Shown: positions 11,496-21,518 of the stretch, in pieces
Position numbering within the stretch: position 1 is the first letter of the stretch
How the letters are laid out: each line of letters begins with the position of its first letter
DNA from: Cycas panzhihuaensis
Lineage: Eukaryota; Cycadophyta
DNA: 64,000 nt
Reading direction: 5' to 3'
NCBI GenBank assembly: GCA_023213395.1
Contig: CM041465.1
Span: 191,339,741-191,403,740 of the forward strand
Program-made: the position numbers and the translations under genes
Notes under the pieces: generated by a model
Database searches by the model: none
The model's input: only the letters and a program-made list of their open reading frames with translations
Told to the model about the DNA's origin: nothing

Positions 11496-12305
11496 CTATT
11501 GTTTTAACATCTCTACCTCTTTTTTCAAAACCTCAATTTCTGGTTTTGTGGTCCCCGGGGGTAAGAATATTTGCCCAAAATTCTGGGTTCCATTCTGCAG
11601 GTATGCTGTCCTCATCTGATTTTCAAAACGTAATGCTAACTCTTTAACCTGCTCATAACTATGCAGAGGATGAAACATAATTTTCTCCTTCAAATGGGGT
11701 AGCAACCCCTGTACAAAATACTTTAGAGACAACATTGGATTCATTGGCATGAGAGGATCCATTTTATTCAGGATGATTTTAAGTCTACCATCAAAATCAT
11801 TAACTGACTCACCTGGTACTTGTCTGATTTCTTCCAAAGCCTGAAATATCGACATTGGATCTTTTAACCGCTAAAACCTGTCCAAGAATTGTGTCAGGAC
11901 CACTTCCCAAGTGGGATTTGTCTTCGCTACGTACTGGTACCATGCGATTGCTATCCCTCGCAGCGTGGAGAAGAATCTTGCCTTTATTTTCTCTGGGTCT
12001 TTAATCTTCTTAATCTTCAGCATATTGGAGAATAGGGCCAGATGGTCTCCAGGATCTCTTGAGCCATCAAATTGTAAATGCCCAAACATAGCATCGTTCT
12101 GGACTATTACATATGGAGGAACTGTTTGGTTTCCTCCTCCCATTCCACTACCTTGCGGTATGTTCCTTGGACCTGAGGATTCTGGTCCAATTATGTTAAG
12201 TTCTCCTTCACTCCCCTCTTGCCTCAAGACTGCACTTTCTGGGCTCTCTTTCACAATTGATGAGCCTGAAAAGATCTGACTCATTCTATACAACAGATTT
12301 AACAC
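11496..12305 (-). pseudogene. gypsy Gag capsid region
   Basis: Two same-frame segments (12305-11871 and 11855-11496), separated by one stop, carry the retrotransposon Gag capsid signature. These are GSRDPGDHLALFSNML, ARFFSTLRGIAIAWYQ, then ALEEIRQVPGESVNDFDGRL and LSLKYFVQGLLPHLKEKI. The first plausible start is the ATG of MSQIFSGSS at about 12284. The protein would assemble the cytoplasmic particle. The nucleocapsid region follows in the same frame after a stop at about 11493. Confidence 0.88.
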
Positions 12306-12344
12306 ATGGGAATGGGATTATTTTACCTCCACGATGTAACAGCC

Positions 12345-12770
12345 CCACCCTGCTATGGTGGTACTATATACCTCCAAGTTAATTGACTTCCCTTCTTCTG
12401 TGGCAGTCTGTTTTTCTTCAGATCTTTGCAGATTCAGAACTTCTTCTTGATTTTCTGCAAGTTTCAACAGTTTGTTCTTCTAATTTTCTTCGGGTTTCAG
12501 CAATTCTTCTTCCTGATTCCAGTCGGTTATTTTATTCAGGTAGGAGCTGATATTGTTCTCATCTTCAACTTTTGAATTAAGTAGTTCCAACATCAGAGCA
12601 AGACGCCTATTCGTCTTCTTCTTCTCAAAAGTATCACACAACTTCGTCCAAATCTCGGCTGGGTCATCCAGATTGTGAACTAGAGCCCTCAGTCCCAGCC
12701 GAGAGAGTTTCAGTAATCCAATAGCCATATATTGCTTCTCTTCTAGTTTGATATGCTCCTTATTGTCAAG
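12345..12770 (-). pseudogene. copia Gag fragment (UBN2-like)
   Basis: The minus-strand translation contains DDPAEIWTKLCDTFEKK, RRLALMLELLNSK and NNISSYLNKI, the helical core of copia Gag. After a stop at about 12480 the same frame continues as a Glu/Lys/Gln-rich stretch to about 12345 (LLKLAENQEEVLNLQ), which I do not recognise as normal Gag. The zinc knuckle and all Pol are absent. Confidence 0.7.
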
Positions 12771-12905
12771 TGAGACTAAAACAAGCTTCGCCTTATGGTG
12801 TGTAGTGAACTCAAAAAATTAGAAAACAAAGTTTACAAGTGATAAACTGTCTTTTAAGCAACAAACTTTTGAAAAAAAAAGGCGGGAAAACGTGGTAGAA
12901 TTATG

Positions 12906-13250
12906 CTGGGTAGGAATGTGGGGCCCTTGTTGGTTACCGATGGCGAGAAAACAATGACTGGTCGAGGCGTGGGGCCCACAGCTGGCTGGAAACAGCGCTT
13001 TTGATTGAGGAATGTGGGGCCCACAGTTGGCTGGAAACAACACTTTTGACTGAGGAATGTGGGGCCCACAGTTGGCTGGAAACTGCGCTTTTGCTAGCTG
13101 GAAACAGCGCTTTTGACTGAGGAATGTGGGGCCCACAACTGGCTGGAAACAGTGCTTTTAACTGGCTGGAAACAACGCTTTCTTGGCTGGAAAGCAGCTT
13201 TGTTGGAAAGCAGTAGCTTTTGTCGAGGAATGTGGGGCCCTGGCCAGGCT
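12906..13250. repeat. GC-rich minisatellite with GTGGGGCCCAC core
   Basis: A ~45-bp unit (GGAATGTGGGGCCCACAG then TTGGCTGGAAACAGCGCTTT) starts at 12912, 12966 (variant), 13009, 13054, 13121 and 13227. Spacings of 43, 45 and 67 bases reflect an extra 22-bp sub-duplication of the GGCTGGAAACAGCGCTTT half-unit. The array lies in the untranslated leader of the minus-strand copia. Frames across it give repetitive open stretches that are a product of the repeat, not genes. Confidence 0.9.
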
Positions 13251-13473
13251 GCCGGGAACTAGAAAAAACAGCCTTCTTCTCCACAGTTTAAAGATTTTTC
13301 ACCAACATAACCCACTCTGACCTTAAAAAAAAAGGCTCCAAAATGCGAACACCAAAAAACCTTCAACCAAACCTTGGATCGCCTTGGTCTGAAGGTCGTC
13401 ACCAAGGGTTTGTTGCTTTCTTCAAAGAACTCCTTGAGCGGTGCAAAAGCAGAACAAAGGGAGCTAGTCTCCT

Positions 13474-13489
13474 CTTGCTCGATACCAAA
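13474..13489 (-). promoter_or_regulatory. primer-binding site (initiator-Met tRNA type)
   Basis: The minus strand reads TTTGGTATCGAGCAAG directly after the LTR end. This is a one-to-two-base variant of the common plant TGGTATCAGAGC site. It fixes element orientation. Confidence 0.8.
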
Positions 13490-14040
13490 TGTGAAAAGAG
13501 GCTAGATGGCCTCAGGTCCCTAGATCTAGAAACTAGCATCACTCTAGTTCTAGTTGCGTAAATATAAACAAGTATAATAAACTCAAGGCAAAGAGAAAGC
13601 AAAGAGACAAAACATGAATGAAGGAGCAAGAGAAAATGATACCCAATATGTGGAGTTGGAATTGGTCCAACCTCCCAAGAATGAACAGTTTGATTAGCAA
13701 GCGATAGCATAACAATCTGACTCCAACTCTTGTGTGAGACAATGAGGAGAGGTCTCATTATATAGAGTGAAATGAGAGACCTAAGGCCTTGGATGTTTGA
13801 CAAGTGTCAAAGATCCAAGATACATGCCTTGCATGTTGGACATGTGTCCTTTTGGGCTCTTATGTGAGCAAAAGTGCATGAGGGTCCATTTGACCCTTTA
13901 GTGACAACGTTGTGTCACTAGAAAGAATGTGGGTGTGCACTTTATCACTTAAGTGATAAGTCACCCCTAAAGTAAAAAGTGCATATATTACATGAAAAAT
14001 AAAAGTACATTAACTTAACATTTAAACATAAGGTTTAACA
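13490..14040 (-). repeat. 5' LTR of copia remnant
   Basis: On the minus strand it starts TGTTAAACCTTATG and ends TTTTCACA, with the primer site next to it. It aligns along its whole length with the solo LTR at 50252-50826, sharing the same termini. It carries a TATATAATGAG promoter-like box (minus strand) near 13760 and the tract TTGGATGTTTGACA, whose inverted partner here has one mismatch. The 5 bases outside are TAACA; no partner was found. Confidence 0.88.
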
Positions 14041-14134
14041 TAACAAGACATCGTATTTATAGTTAGATGGTAGGTATCAATTAATTAGATAGTTAGGGAG
14101 TAATCAATTGTTTGTAAAACTCACTAAGGCAGTC
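14041..14134. other. non-coding flank of the first chromovirus
   Basis: AT-rich sequence that continues, after removal of the 14135-23439 element and one TSD copy, into 23445 onward. I see no gene. Confidence 0.5.
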
Positions 14135-14650
14135 TATAGCAATCCAAACATCCTAGAAAGTTGTTTGGTCGACTTCCTTTTGTGCAGGAAAATTGTCTTC
14201 TATTAAGGAAAGTTCAATCTCATTGTTGTCCTTAATTCTGGCCAACTTCAAAACTAGTTTTTAGCCAACTTCAAGTGGGGTTTCGGTCGGCCATCTCATG
14301 GGCAGTTTGAACACCTATTTAAAAACGATGTGGGGTGGCATTAGGGCATCATCAAAGTACTTCGTGGACTGCTATTAGCTCAGCCTTTGGGCAACAATCT
14401 TGGAGGGCACCTTGCCTTGAAGAAGAACCACAATTTCAACCTTGCTACCAAGTAGACTTAGGTAACATTATATCTATTAAATTGTCATGAGCCTATTCTA
14501 TTTACCTTCTGCAATTACATACTTTATACTGTTGTTATATTTCTTCTTTATTGTTGTAAATTGTCCTTTTATTTGTATATTTTAGAGTTTCTCTCTCATT
14601 AGAGTGGAGTAATTGACATTACCATACTCCACCCTAAAACTATTGTCTCA
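14135..14650 (+). repeat. 5' LTR, chromovirus 1
   Basis: Starts TATAGCAATCC (the 3' copy has the canonical TG) and ends TTGTCTCA before the primer site. A TATTTAAA box lies near 14316. Length matches the 3' LTR exactly. Confidence 0.93.
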
Positions 14651-14652
14651 AG

Positions 14653-14664
14653 TGATATCAGAGA
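14653..14664 (+). promoter_or_regulatory. primer-binding site, chromovirus 1
   Basis: TGATATCAGAGA lies two bases after the LTR, a decayed form of the initiator-Met tRNA site TGGTATCAGAGC. Confidence 0.75.
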
Positions 14665-14879
14665 CTCGTTCGAAGCCAGTTTAAAAGAAGTTTCTTCAAG
14701 AAAAAAAGTTGATAAAAAATTCTTCCTTAAGAATGGAATTGAGATTAGGGAAACAACTTTCATCCAACAAAATAGTGAATCAACCATCAGAAACAACAAC
14801 AAATGTATCATGTCACGTTGACACTATTACGAATGATTTAGCACAGATAAAAAGGATATTCAACTACTTACAAACACTG

Positions 14880-15700
14880 TCATGGTAAGGAAAAGGGATA
14901 CAGGTCCAACAAGACAACAAAAACAAGAAGAGTAAATAGAAGAAGAAGAAGGAAATCTGGGGGACCAATTCAATCCTGGGCTCAAAGGAACCAAATTCCC
15001 TTTAGAAAAAGTTTGACCTAGAAAAATCCAAGGACATTCGCAGTTGAATTTTATAATTAGAGATCTACTTCAAGGCAACCCCCATGACCAACAAAGAGAA
15101 TTTGATGAGTGTCGCTCTACATCTTTATGGAAAAGCCCTAAAGTGGTATCATTGGTGGCAAAGGTTTTACAAAGGGACAAGCCATTTTAATTAGAGTTTC
15201 CTATAGAAAAGTATAATCAAGCAATATGAAGAGAATTCTAACATGGATTACTTCGCTTAGCTCACCTGCTACAACAAACGGGGTTGGTACAAGTTATACA
15301 AAACAGTTTCAAGCCTTGCATAGCTTGGTGGAAACTAATATCAACAAAGAGCAGCTAATTGAAGCATCTATTGCAAGGCTTAAAGGGAACATTAAGTACT
15401 ATCGAAGGACTTTAGAGATAAGCTTTCTCAACAAAACCATTCGATATGTCCAAAACATCAAAGCAGAATTTAGAGAGAGTAGGCAAAATTTTGTTCGTTA
15501 GTTTGAGCATGCTAGATATCAAAGCCAATAATTCCAACCCAATTTGATTCAATTAGGAACAAAAATTGGGGGCTCCCACTGCCGAGAAAAAAGATCATAT
15601 ATCGCGGGTTGAGCATATTAGGAATGGAACTTGTTTCCATTGCAGAGGAAAATATAACAAAGATCACAAATGTCCAACTAGGAAGATGTTTATGATAAAC
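14880..15700 (+). pseudogene. chromovirus 1 Gag with zinc knuckle
   Basis: Gag is readable across frame breaks. A block near 15110-15180 reads as LHLYGKALKWYHWW and FYKGTSHF, the capsid core. QFKPCIA/KQFQALHSLVET-like helices follow, and a short knuckle at about 15637 reads CFHCRGKYNKDHKC, a spacing typical of chromovirus Gag. Many stops are present. Between 14665 and 14880 is untranslated leader. Confidence 0.8.
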
Positions 15701-16100
15701 AATGCAGAAGAAAATATACCAAAGGGAATAGACGAAGAAATTTTGGATGAAGTTACAACAAATGAAAACGAAGCAAAGATTGATGACCTCCTAAATACCA
15801 CTCCAGGGAACGTCCAAATTTCACTCCAAGCAATCACAGGCGTGGTTCGCGTACCTCAAACCCTACGATTTTTAGGAGTAATAAAAAATGCAAAAATCTC
15901 AATTTTGGGTGATAGTGGTAGTACCCACAATTTCATAAACAAACCTAAGGCAAAAAAACTAGGGCTCTAGATTAAGTCTCTAAATGTTTTTCAAGTTGCT
16001 ATTGCTAATAAGAGAACCATGCCTTCTGGGGGATATTGCCAAAAAGTAAATTTACAAATTGTTGATTAGATCACCATATCTTGTATGTTCTGGAGGCGTT
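15700..16100 (+). pseudogene. chromovirus 1 aspartic protease
   Basis: After an acidic linker (EEILDEVTTNENEAKIDD) the retropepsin site reads SILGDSGSTHNFINKP near 15900, keeping the D-S-G catalytic triplet. The frame stops at 15970 and similarity continues to about 16080 (VAIANKRTMPSGGYCQ). Beyond a G-run at about 16115 the family sequence is lost. Confidence 0.85.
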
Positions 16101-16109
16101 GACATTCTT

Positions 16110-16640
16110 CTAGGGGGGGGGGGTGTGTGGAATAATCACAAAGGAGAAGATCATAACGGGAGAAAGTCTCCTAGCATACTTTTTAATATTGGAGCAATTC
16201 ACAAATACGTCATTTTACATCATCTATAAGTGCTTTAACAACAAAACAAAAACCATCATTCTTTTCAAAAAGTGTGGGGACTACATGTAGATAGTCATTT
16301 TTTTTAATTTGCAAAGGACAAGTGTGAAATTGATTATTTTTGGACAAAAATGCTCAAGACGGATGACAGTAAAGCAACTTAAAGACATTAAAAAGTCACT
16401 TGTTTAAAAAGTCACTTGTTTAGTAAGGGAAAACACATTTCTCCCTATTCTAATCAAGCTCGTAGTAAAAAAAGGGTCTCCCAACAAGAAATAATTAATC
16501 TTTGCATATCAAGTTTTGCATTTTGCTCAAGTCCAATATGCCTTGTAAAGGAAAACAAGTCTCCTCCAAAGAGGAAACAATTGAGAAAACCAAATAGCAA
16601 ATAGCAGAGCCTCCTTCCAAGCAAGAATCAGAGGAACCAT
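16110..16640. other. unassigned insert at chimera start
   Basis: Starts with a run of about ten G followed by GTGTGTGG. It contains AT-rich sequence and one direct repeat of AAAAAGTCACTTGTTTA near 16390-16420. No gene recognised. It lies between the chromovirus protease and a foreign gypsy fragment. Confidence 0.4.
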
Positions 16641-17663
16641 CTCCAACCTTTGCTCAAGTGAAGGAACATATGATGTAGAACATGATTACCATGTTTCAAC
16701 AACTGATGGTTCATCAATCTCAGCAAACTCAATTACTTTTGCAAGTTCAACAAGTGCAACATGCATGTCCCTACAACAATCCCCATCTAGCAGTCATAGT
16801 TTAAATTGGACACTGACATAATTATTCCAAAGTTTCATAGCACAATTAATGTCGAAGCTTTGGATAGTTGGATTTGAAATCTTGAAGCATATTTAAGTGC
16901 TATACTGTGTTGAAGTAGAAATACATATCTCAGAGCAAGCGCTCATATGGTGGTAGACATATGTACATACACATTCAATCATCACCACATGAGAAAACTT
17001 CAAAGAAATTCTTCAAGCCCAATTTTTCCCACAATGAAAACATGAAATATTTGGTCTCTAATAAGTTGGATAGAGAATGCAACCTCCCTACAAAACTACA
17101 CCCGCAACCTTATCATTTGGATTGTGTCAAGAAAGGAGGAGGAATGCCTACCAAAGTGGACAAAATTTGTCACGTTACATTCACCATGAAGCCCTTTGTT
17201 GACACAATCACTTGTGATGTGCTGCCTATGGATTGTTGTCAAATCCTCTTAGGCAAGTCTTATCAGTATGATAGGAGTGTTATTTATTATGGGGAAAAAC
17301 ACTTACAACTTGCATAAGGATAATACGGTCAATCAACTTCATTCTTCTTCTTCCCTAATAATCTTGAAAACTCGTTCTCATGCTATAGAAACTACGAATG
17401 CTGCAAAAAGGGGCATTGTCTTGCTTCTTAGCCCAATTATAATTTTGCTAGAGACAAAAGCTAAAGTCTTATATCCAGAAATACAACTTCTGGAAGAATA
17501 TGTCGATGTCTTTCATGTAATAAAACACATCAATTTACTGTCAGGATCCACTTTGCCAAATGGACCCCTCTATAGGACTTCTATCTTAGAAGGGACAGAA
17601 CATAAAAGGCAAACTACAAAACTCATTGAAGTAGGAAGAATCCAACCAAGTTACTTTCCTGTG
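16640..17663 (+). pseudogene. foreign gypsy fragment: Gag start, protease, RT N-terminus
   Basis: Gag-like sequence at 16800-16900 (INVEALDSWI in one frame) is followed by a protease C-terminal block at about 17090-17290: LHPQPYHLDCVKKGG, FVDTITCDVLPMDCC, LLGKSYQYDRS. An RT N-terminal block follows at 17480-17660 (EEYVDVFHVIKHINLL, LPNGPLYRTS, VGRIQPSYFP). These blocks resemble the CRM/Galadriel side of the chromoviruses and differ from the host element's own protease at 15900, so two lineages are joined. The RT breaks off exactly where the PLE pair begins. Confidence 0.7.
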
Positions 17664-17666
17664 CAG

Positions 17667-19393
17667 CCATCGTCCTCAGAGTAGAGGTCGAACCAACGTG
17701 TTCGTTCGAAGACACCTACCCGATCTGCCTCACGGCCGCCTTCATCAAAAAGAAGGCAGCCTCAACAAAATCAACCTCACCGAAACTTCCAGAGACGCCG
17801 AGGTCCGTGGCAGAATTTTCAACCAATGAACCTTCCGTGGGGGATGCCGACCCAATTTTGGCAGTAGCCTCCACCAATGCCACAGTCGCAATGGTTCCAA
17901 CAACCTCAATGGACTCAACAGTGTGGGGGTCCTCAAGTTCGTCCTCAATCTCAGGGCAGAAGCACCACCCCAAGGCGCCCGCAAGATTAACTAGATGGGG
18001 ACCGATCCTACATAGAGCCTACTTCGCCCTTGTGTTTTTCTCCAAGATGACTCCTTCCCATATAGAGCGCTGGATTACTAATCTGGAGATCCATAACCTT
18101 TCGGATAGAAGGCTCTCCTAGTATGAGAGTAAGCTCCTAAGATTTGGTCTGAAGTACATTCTGCGTCTGCCGCTTATGAATATCCAAGAGGTTATCAAGG
18201 ATTACGAAAGCTTCACTCGCTTCCTCAGACTCAGACATTTCTACGGCAAAGAAGATGATTCGAAGCGACCCGGTAACTCGACCGAAGAAACAACGCGGCG
18301 ACCCAATGGATTTATGGCGAAGCTTCTTTGAGCAATCCGTGAGCCAAGTCGGGCATGGAAAGTAAATGGAGAATCTGGGTCAAAAGTCAAACCAACTCTT
18401 TATTTTCCGGTTCCTTTGGAGTAATAATTAGTTACAGGGTTCATTGACTTGGTCGAATCGGTCCCTGGATGACAAGGATCAGCCGGTTCACTCCGATATT
18501 GATTCTGAGTCTTGCTCGTAGTATTAATCGAAGTTGATCCTCTTAGGATTCTCAATCCCAACTGGAACCCTCTCAGCAGATATCCCCCTCTTGAGCGGAT
18601 TATCAGTATCGGGAAAGCTACCTTACTCCAACGGCTTCGTGATACTTTGTGAAAGAAGTCAGCTCCTTTCCCGCCCAAACTTTAGAAGGCCATGTCTTCA
18701 CTTCAAAGAAACAAGAACATTATCATCAAGCCTGCAGACAAGAATCTTGGCACGATGGTTCTAAACAAGTCATGTTATGTAGATGAGGCTATGAGACAAC
18801 TCAGAGATTTTCAAGTTTACCAACAAGTAGATCAAGTACCTTGGGAGCAGATGTGGAGCAGTTTGCACCAGTTCATTTACAGGTATTCTTCCACTTTGAA
18901 TCCCAGAATGAAGTTCCTACTAAAGAATCCCCCTCACTCCGCCCTCCCTTGCGCCTTCTATTTGCTTCCTAAAATTCATAAGCTTGTTTTTGCCAGTCGT
19001 CCCATTTGTGGCTTCTGCAATTACCCTCTTGAGCTTGCCTCCAAATTTCTACATTATATGATCTTGCCAGTTCTACTTAAACCAAAAAACCACCTGCCTG
19101 ATTCTATTTCACTCTTGAAATCCCTGACTAATTTCAAACTCTCATCGAACGTCTTGTTGTTTACCTTCGATGTTGAGTCTTTATACCCAAGTATTCCCAC
19201 TGTTGAAGGATGCATTGCCCTCAGAGATATGCTTGGTGAATATTTTGTTAGGGATCATCAGATGGTTAACTGCCTTGTCGAGCTTGTCGAACTTGTACTA
19301 AAGGAACATTACCATGAGTTTAATGGTCTTTTCTTTAAACAAGTTAGGGACACAGCCATGGGCAGTACTTTTGTTGTTGTCTACGCCTGTCTG
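17667..19393 (+). pseudogene. Penelope-like element, plus-strand arm, RT truncated
   Basis: A PLE reverse transcriptase, with frame breaks. The N-terminal region has HIERWITNLEIHNLSD and FTRFLRLRHF. A KPADKNLGTMVLNKS block lies near 18730, FYLLPKIHK near 18960, TFDVESLYPSIP (RT motif A) near 19170 and TAMGSTF (motif B) near 19358. It stops at YACL, just before the catalytic YxDD motif C, the thumb and any GIY-YIG endonuclease. PLEs of the Dryad type are known from conifers. A ~262-bp insertion splits this arm at about 18266. Confidence 0.85.
18266..18527. mobile_element. ~262-bp insertion in the left PLE arm
   Basis: The right arm reads straight through the corresponding point, so this segment is an insertion (or was lost from the other arm). 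TCGAAG occurs on both sides (18260-18265 and 18528-18533), which fits a 6-bp target-site duplication. The insert has no recognisable coding sequence or clear terminal inverted repeats. Family unknown. Confidence 0.55.
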
Positions 19394-20978
19394 TAAGGAA
19401 GAGTAAAATTACTGTCCATGGTTGTGCCCCTAACTTGTTTAAAGAAAAGACCATTAAACTCAAGGTAATGCTTCTCGAGTACAAGTTCGGCAAGCTCGAC
19501 AAGGCAGTTAACCATCTGATGATCCCTACCAAAATACTCACCAAGCATATCTCTGAGGGCAATGAGTCCTTCAGCAGTGGGAATACTTGGGTATAAAGAC
19601 TCAACATCGAAGGTAAACAGCAAGACATTTGATGAGAGTTTGAAATTAGTCAAGCATTTCAAGAGTGAAATAGAATCAGGCAGGTGGTTTTTCTATTTAA
19701 GTAGAACTGGCAAGATCATATAATGTAGAAATTTGGAGGCAGGCTCAAGAGTGTAATTGCAGAAGCCACAAATGGGACGATTGGCAAAAACAGGCTTATG
19801 AATTTTAGGAAGCAAATAGAAGGCACAAAGGAGGGCGGAGTGAGGGGGATTCTTTAGCAGGAACTTCATTCTGGGACTTAAAATGGAAGAATACCTATAA
19901 ATGATCCAGTGCAAACTGCTCCACATCTGCTCCCAAGGTACTTGATCTACTTGCTGGTGAACCTGAGAATCTGTGAGTTGTCTCATAGCCTCATCTACAT
20001 ACCATGACTTTTTTAGAACCATCGTGCCAAGATTCCTATTTGCAGACTTGATGATAATGTTCCTGTCTCTTTGAAGTGAAGGCAGGGCCTTCTGAAGTTT
20101 GGGCGGAAAGGAGCTGACTCCTTTCGCAAAGTATCACGAAGCCGCTGGAGTAAGGTAGCTTTCCCGATCCTGATAATCCGCTCGAAAGGGAGATATCTCC
20201 TGGGAGGGTTCCAGTTGGAATTAGGAATCCTGAAAGGATCAACTCGCTTCAAATCATCTTCTTTGCCGAAGAAATGTCTGAGTCTGAGAAGGCGAGCGAA
20301 GCTTTCGTACTCTTTGATAACATCTTGTATATTCATAGGCAACGGGCGTAGAATGTGCCTCAGACCAAATCCTAGGAGCTGACTCTCATAGTAGGAGAGT
20401 CGTTTGTCCGAAAGGTTATGGATCGTCAAATTAGTAATCCAGTGCTCTATATGGGAAGGCGTCATCCTGGCGAAAAACACAAGGGCGAAGTAAGCTCTAT
20501 CTAGGACCGGTCCCCATCTAGTTAATCTTGTGCGCGCCTTGGGGTGGTGCTTTTGCCCCGAGATTGAGGACAAACTCGAGGACCCCCACCCTATTGAGTC
20601 CATTGAGGTTGTTGGAACCATTGCGACTGTGGCATTGGTGGAGGCTGCTGCCAAAATTGGGTCGGCATCCCCCACGGAAGGTTCATTGGTTGAAAATCCT
20701 GCCATGGACCTCGACGTCTCTGGAAGTTCCAGCGAGGTTGATTTTGTTGAGGCTGCCTTCTATCTGATGAGGGCGGCCGTGAGGCAGATCGGGTAGGCGT
20801 CTTCGAGCAATGGCGGGTTCAACCTCTGCTCAAGACGATGGTCGCATGACAGGAGTGGAGCTGCTCCCTACCCCACTCCCAAGTGACCCATTTTTTGGAC
20901 TCTATTGAGCTGAGTTGTTGTTTTGTTGCCTGTTAGATTTGTTCTTTCTTCTTTTGTTGTCATTTTTAACATCGTCAC
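19394..20978 (-). pseudogene. Penelope-like element, minus-strand arm, RT truncated
   Basis: A second PLE copy in inverted orientation. Reading from 20705 down: RWGPVLDRAYFALVFF, NLSDKRLSYYESQLLGFG, FARLLRLRHFFGKEDD, ERIIRIGKATLLQRLRD in one open stretch of about 230 codons. After a frameshift near 20020 come DEAMRQL, AFYLLPKIHKPVF, a stop, LLFTFDVESLYPSIP and finally GTTMDSNF (decayed motif B) at 19400. It ends within about ten bases of the same RT position as the plus arm. Its 5' side extends about 130 bases beyond the matching end of the left arm (20846-20978). Confidence 0.85.
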
Positions 20979-21510
20979 AATAAATTAATTAAAGGGTCAC
21001 ACACATAGCTACCCCTTTAACAGATTTGACAAAGAAAAATGCATTTATCTGGACCCAAGATGCAGAAGGAGCCTTTTAGGAACTCAAGATGACAATGACC
21101 AAGCTCCTATATTGGCAATGCTCGATTTTCCCCAGCCATTCACCATTGAATGTGATGCATTGAGATTAGGAATAAGAGCAATACTTTTATAAGAAGGGAG
21201 TCCTTTAGCATACGAAAGCAAGAAGCTTGACACCTATGAATGCCTCAACCTGATTTACAACAAGGAAATGACAGCTATCATGCATGCCATACATCAATGG
21301 CAGCAATACTTGTTGGGTAATAAATTCATAGTCAAAACAGATCATGATAGATTGAAATGTTTTCTCGGCCAAGCTTCATATCAGATGAGCAACAAAAATG
21401 GGTGAGCAAGCTATAGGCCTTCGATTTTTCGATCGTCTACAAGAAAGGAAAAGAAAATGTTATAGCAAACGCTTTACCCAAGGTACCGACAAGAGATCAC
21501 AAAGATGACC
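20979..21510 (+). pseudogene. chromovirus 1 RT end and RNase H
   Basis: Host-element coding resumes as KGHTHIATPLTDLTKK near 20990, followed by FTIECDALRLGI, a YESKKLD block and MTAIMHAIHQWQQYLL. It ends with VKTDHDRLKCF and IVYKKGKENVIANAL (RNase H) up to about 21485. It aligns with 27730-28240 of the second chromovirus. Several stops and one frameshift near 21380 are present. Confidence 0.85.
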
Positions 21511-21518
21511 AGTCTTCC

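Larger units (their letters stand above)
4136..12340 (-). mobile_element. Ty3/gypsy element, Athila/Tat-like, 5' LTR missing
   Basis: Reading on the minus strand: Gag (12305-11142), protease (11091-10492), RT, RNase H and integrase (10568-6936), spacer, an extra ORF (6240-4561), polypurine tract and 3' LTR (4136-4493). The integrase C-terminus ends in a GAVKL ... VNGRRLKLY block, as in Athila/Tat elements, and no chromodomain is present. No LTR or primer-binding site is seen upstream of Gag; the sequence runs directly into a copia gag fragment near 12345. The element is therefore 5'-truncated or rearranged. The 5 bases outside the LTR are CTTAC (4131-4135), with no partner found. Confidence 0.88.
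12345..14040 (-). mobile_element. copia element remnant: 5' LTR, leader minisatellite, gag start
   Basis: On the minus strand the order is LTR (14040-13490), primer site (13489-13474), leader with tandem repeats (about 13250-12905), then a copia Gag fragment (12740-12480). The rest is missing; the Athila-like gypsy begins at about 12340. The LTR has a relative at 50252-50826, which fixes both its ends. Confidence 0.8.

Noticed and set aside
12819-13284. Overlapping minus-strand open frames with repeated GPHIPQSKALFPASC text
   Set aside because: They arise from translating the 45-bp minisatellite in all frames (unit length divisible by three). No known domain, and the array is in an untranslated leader.
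16114-16126. G-run as a polypurine tract marking an LTR
   Set aside because: No TG...CA-bounded repeat follows and no partner LTR was found.
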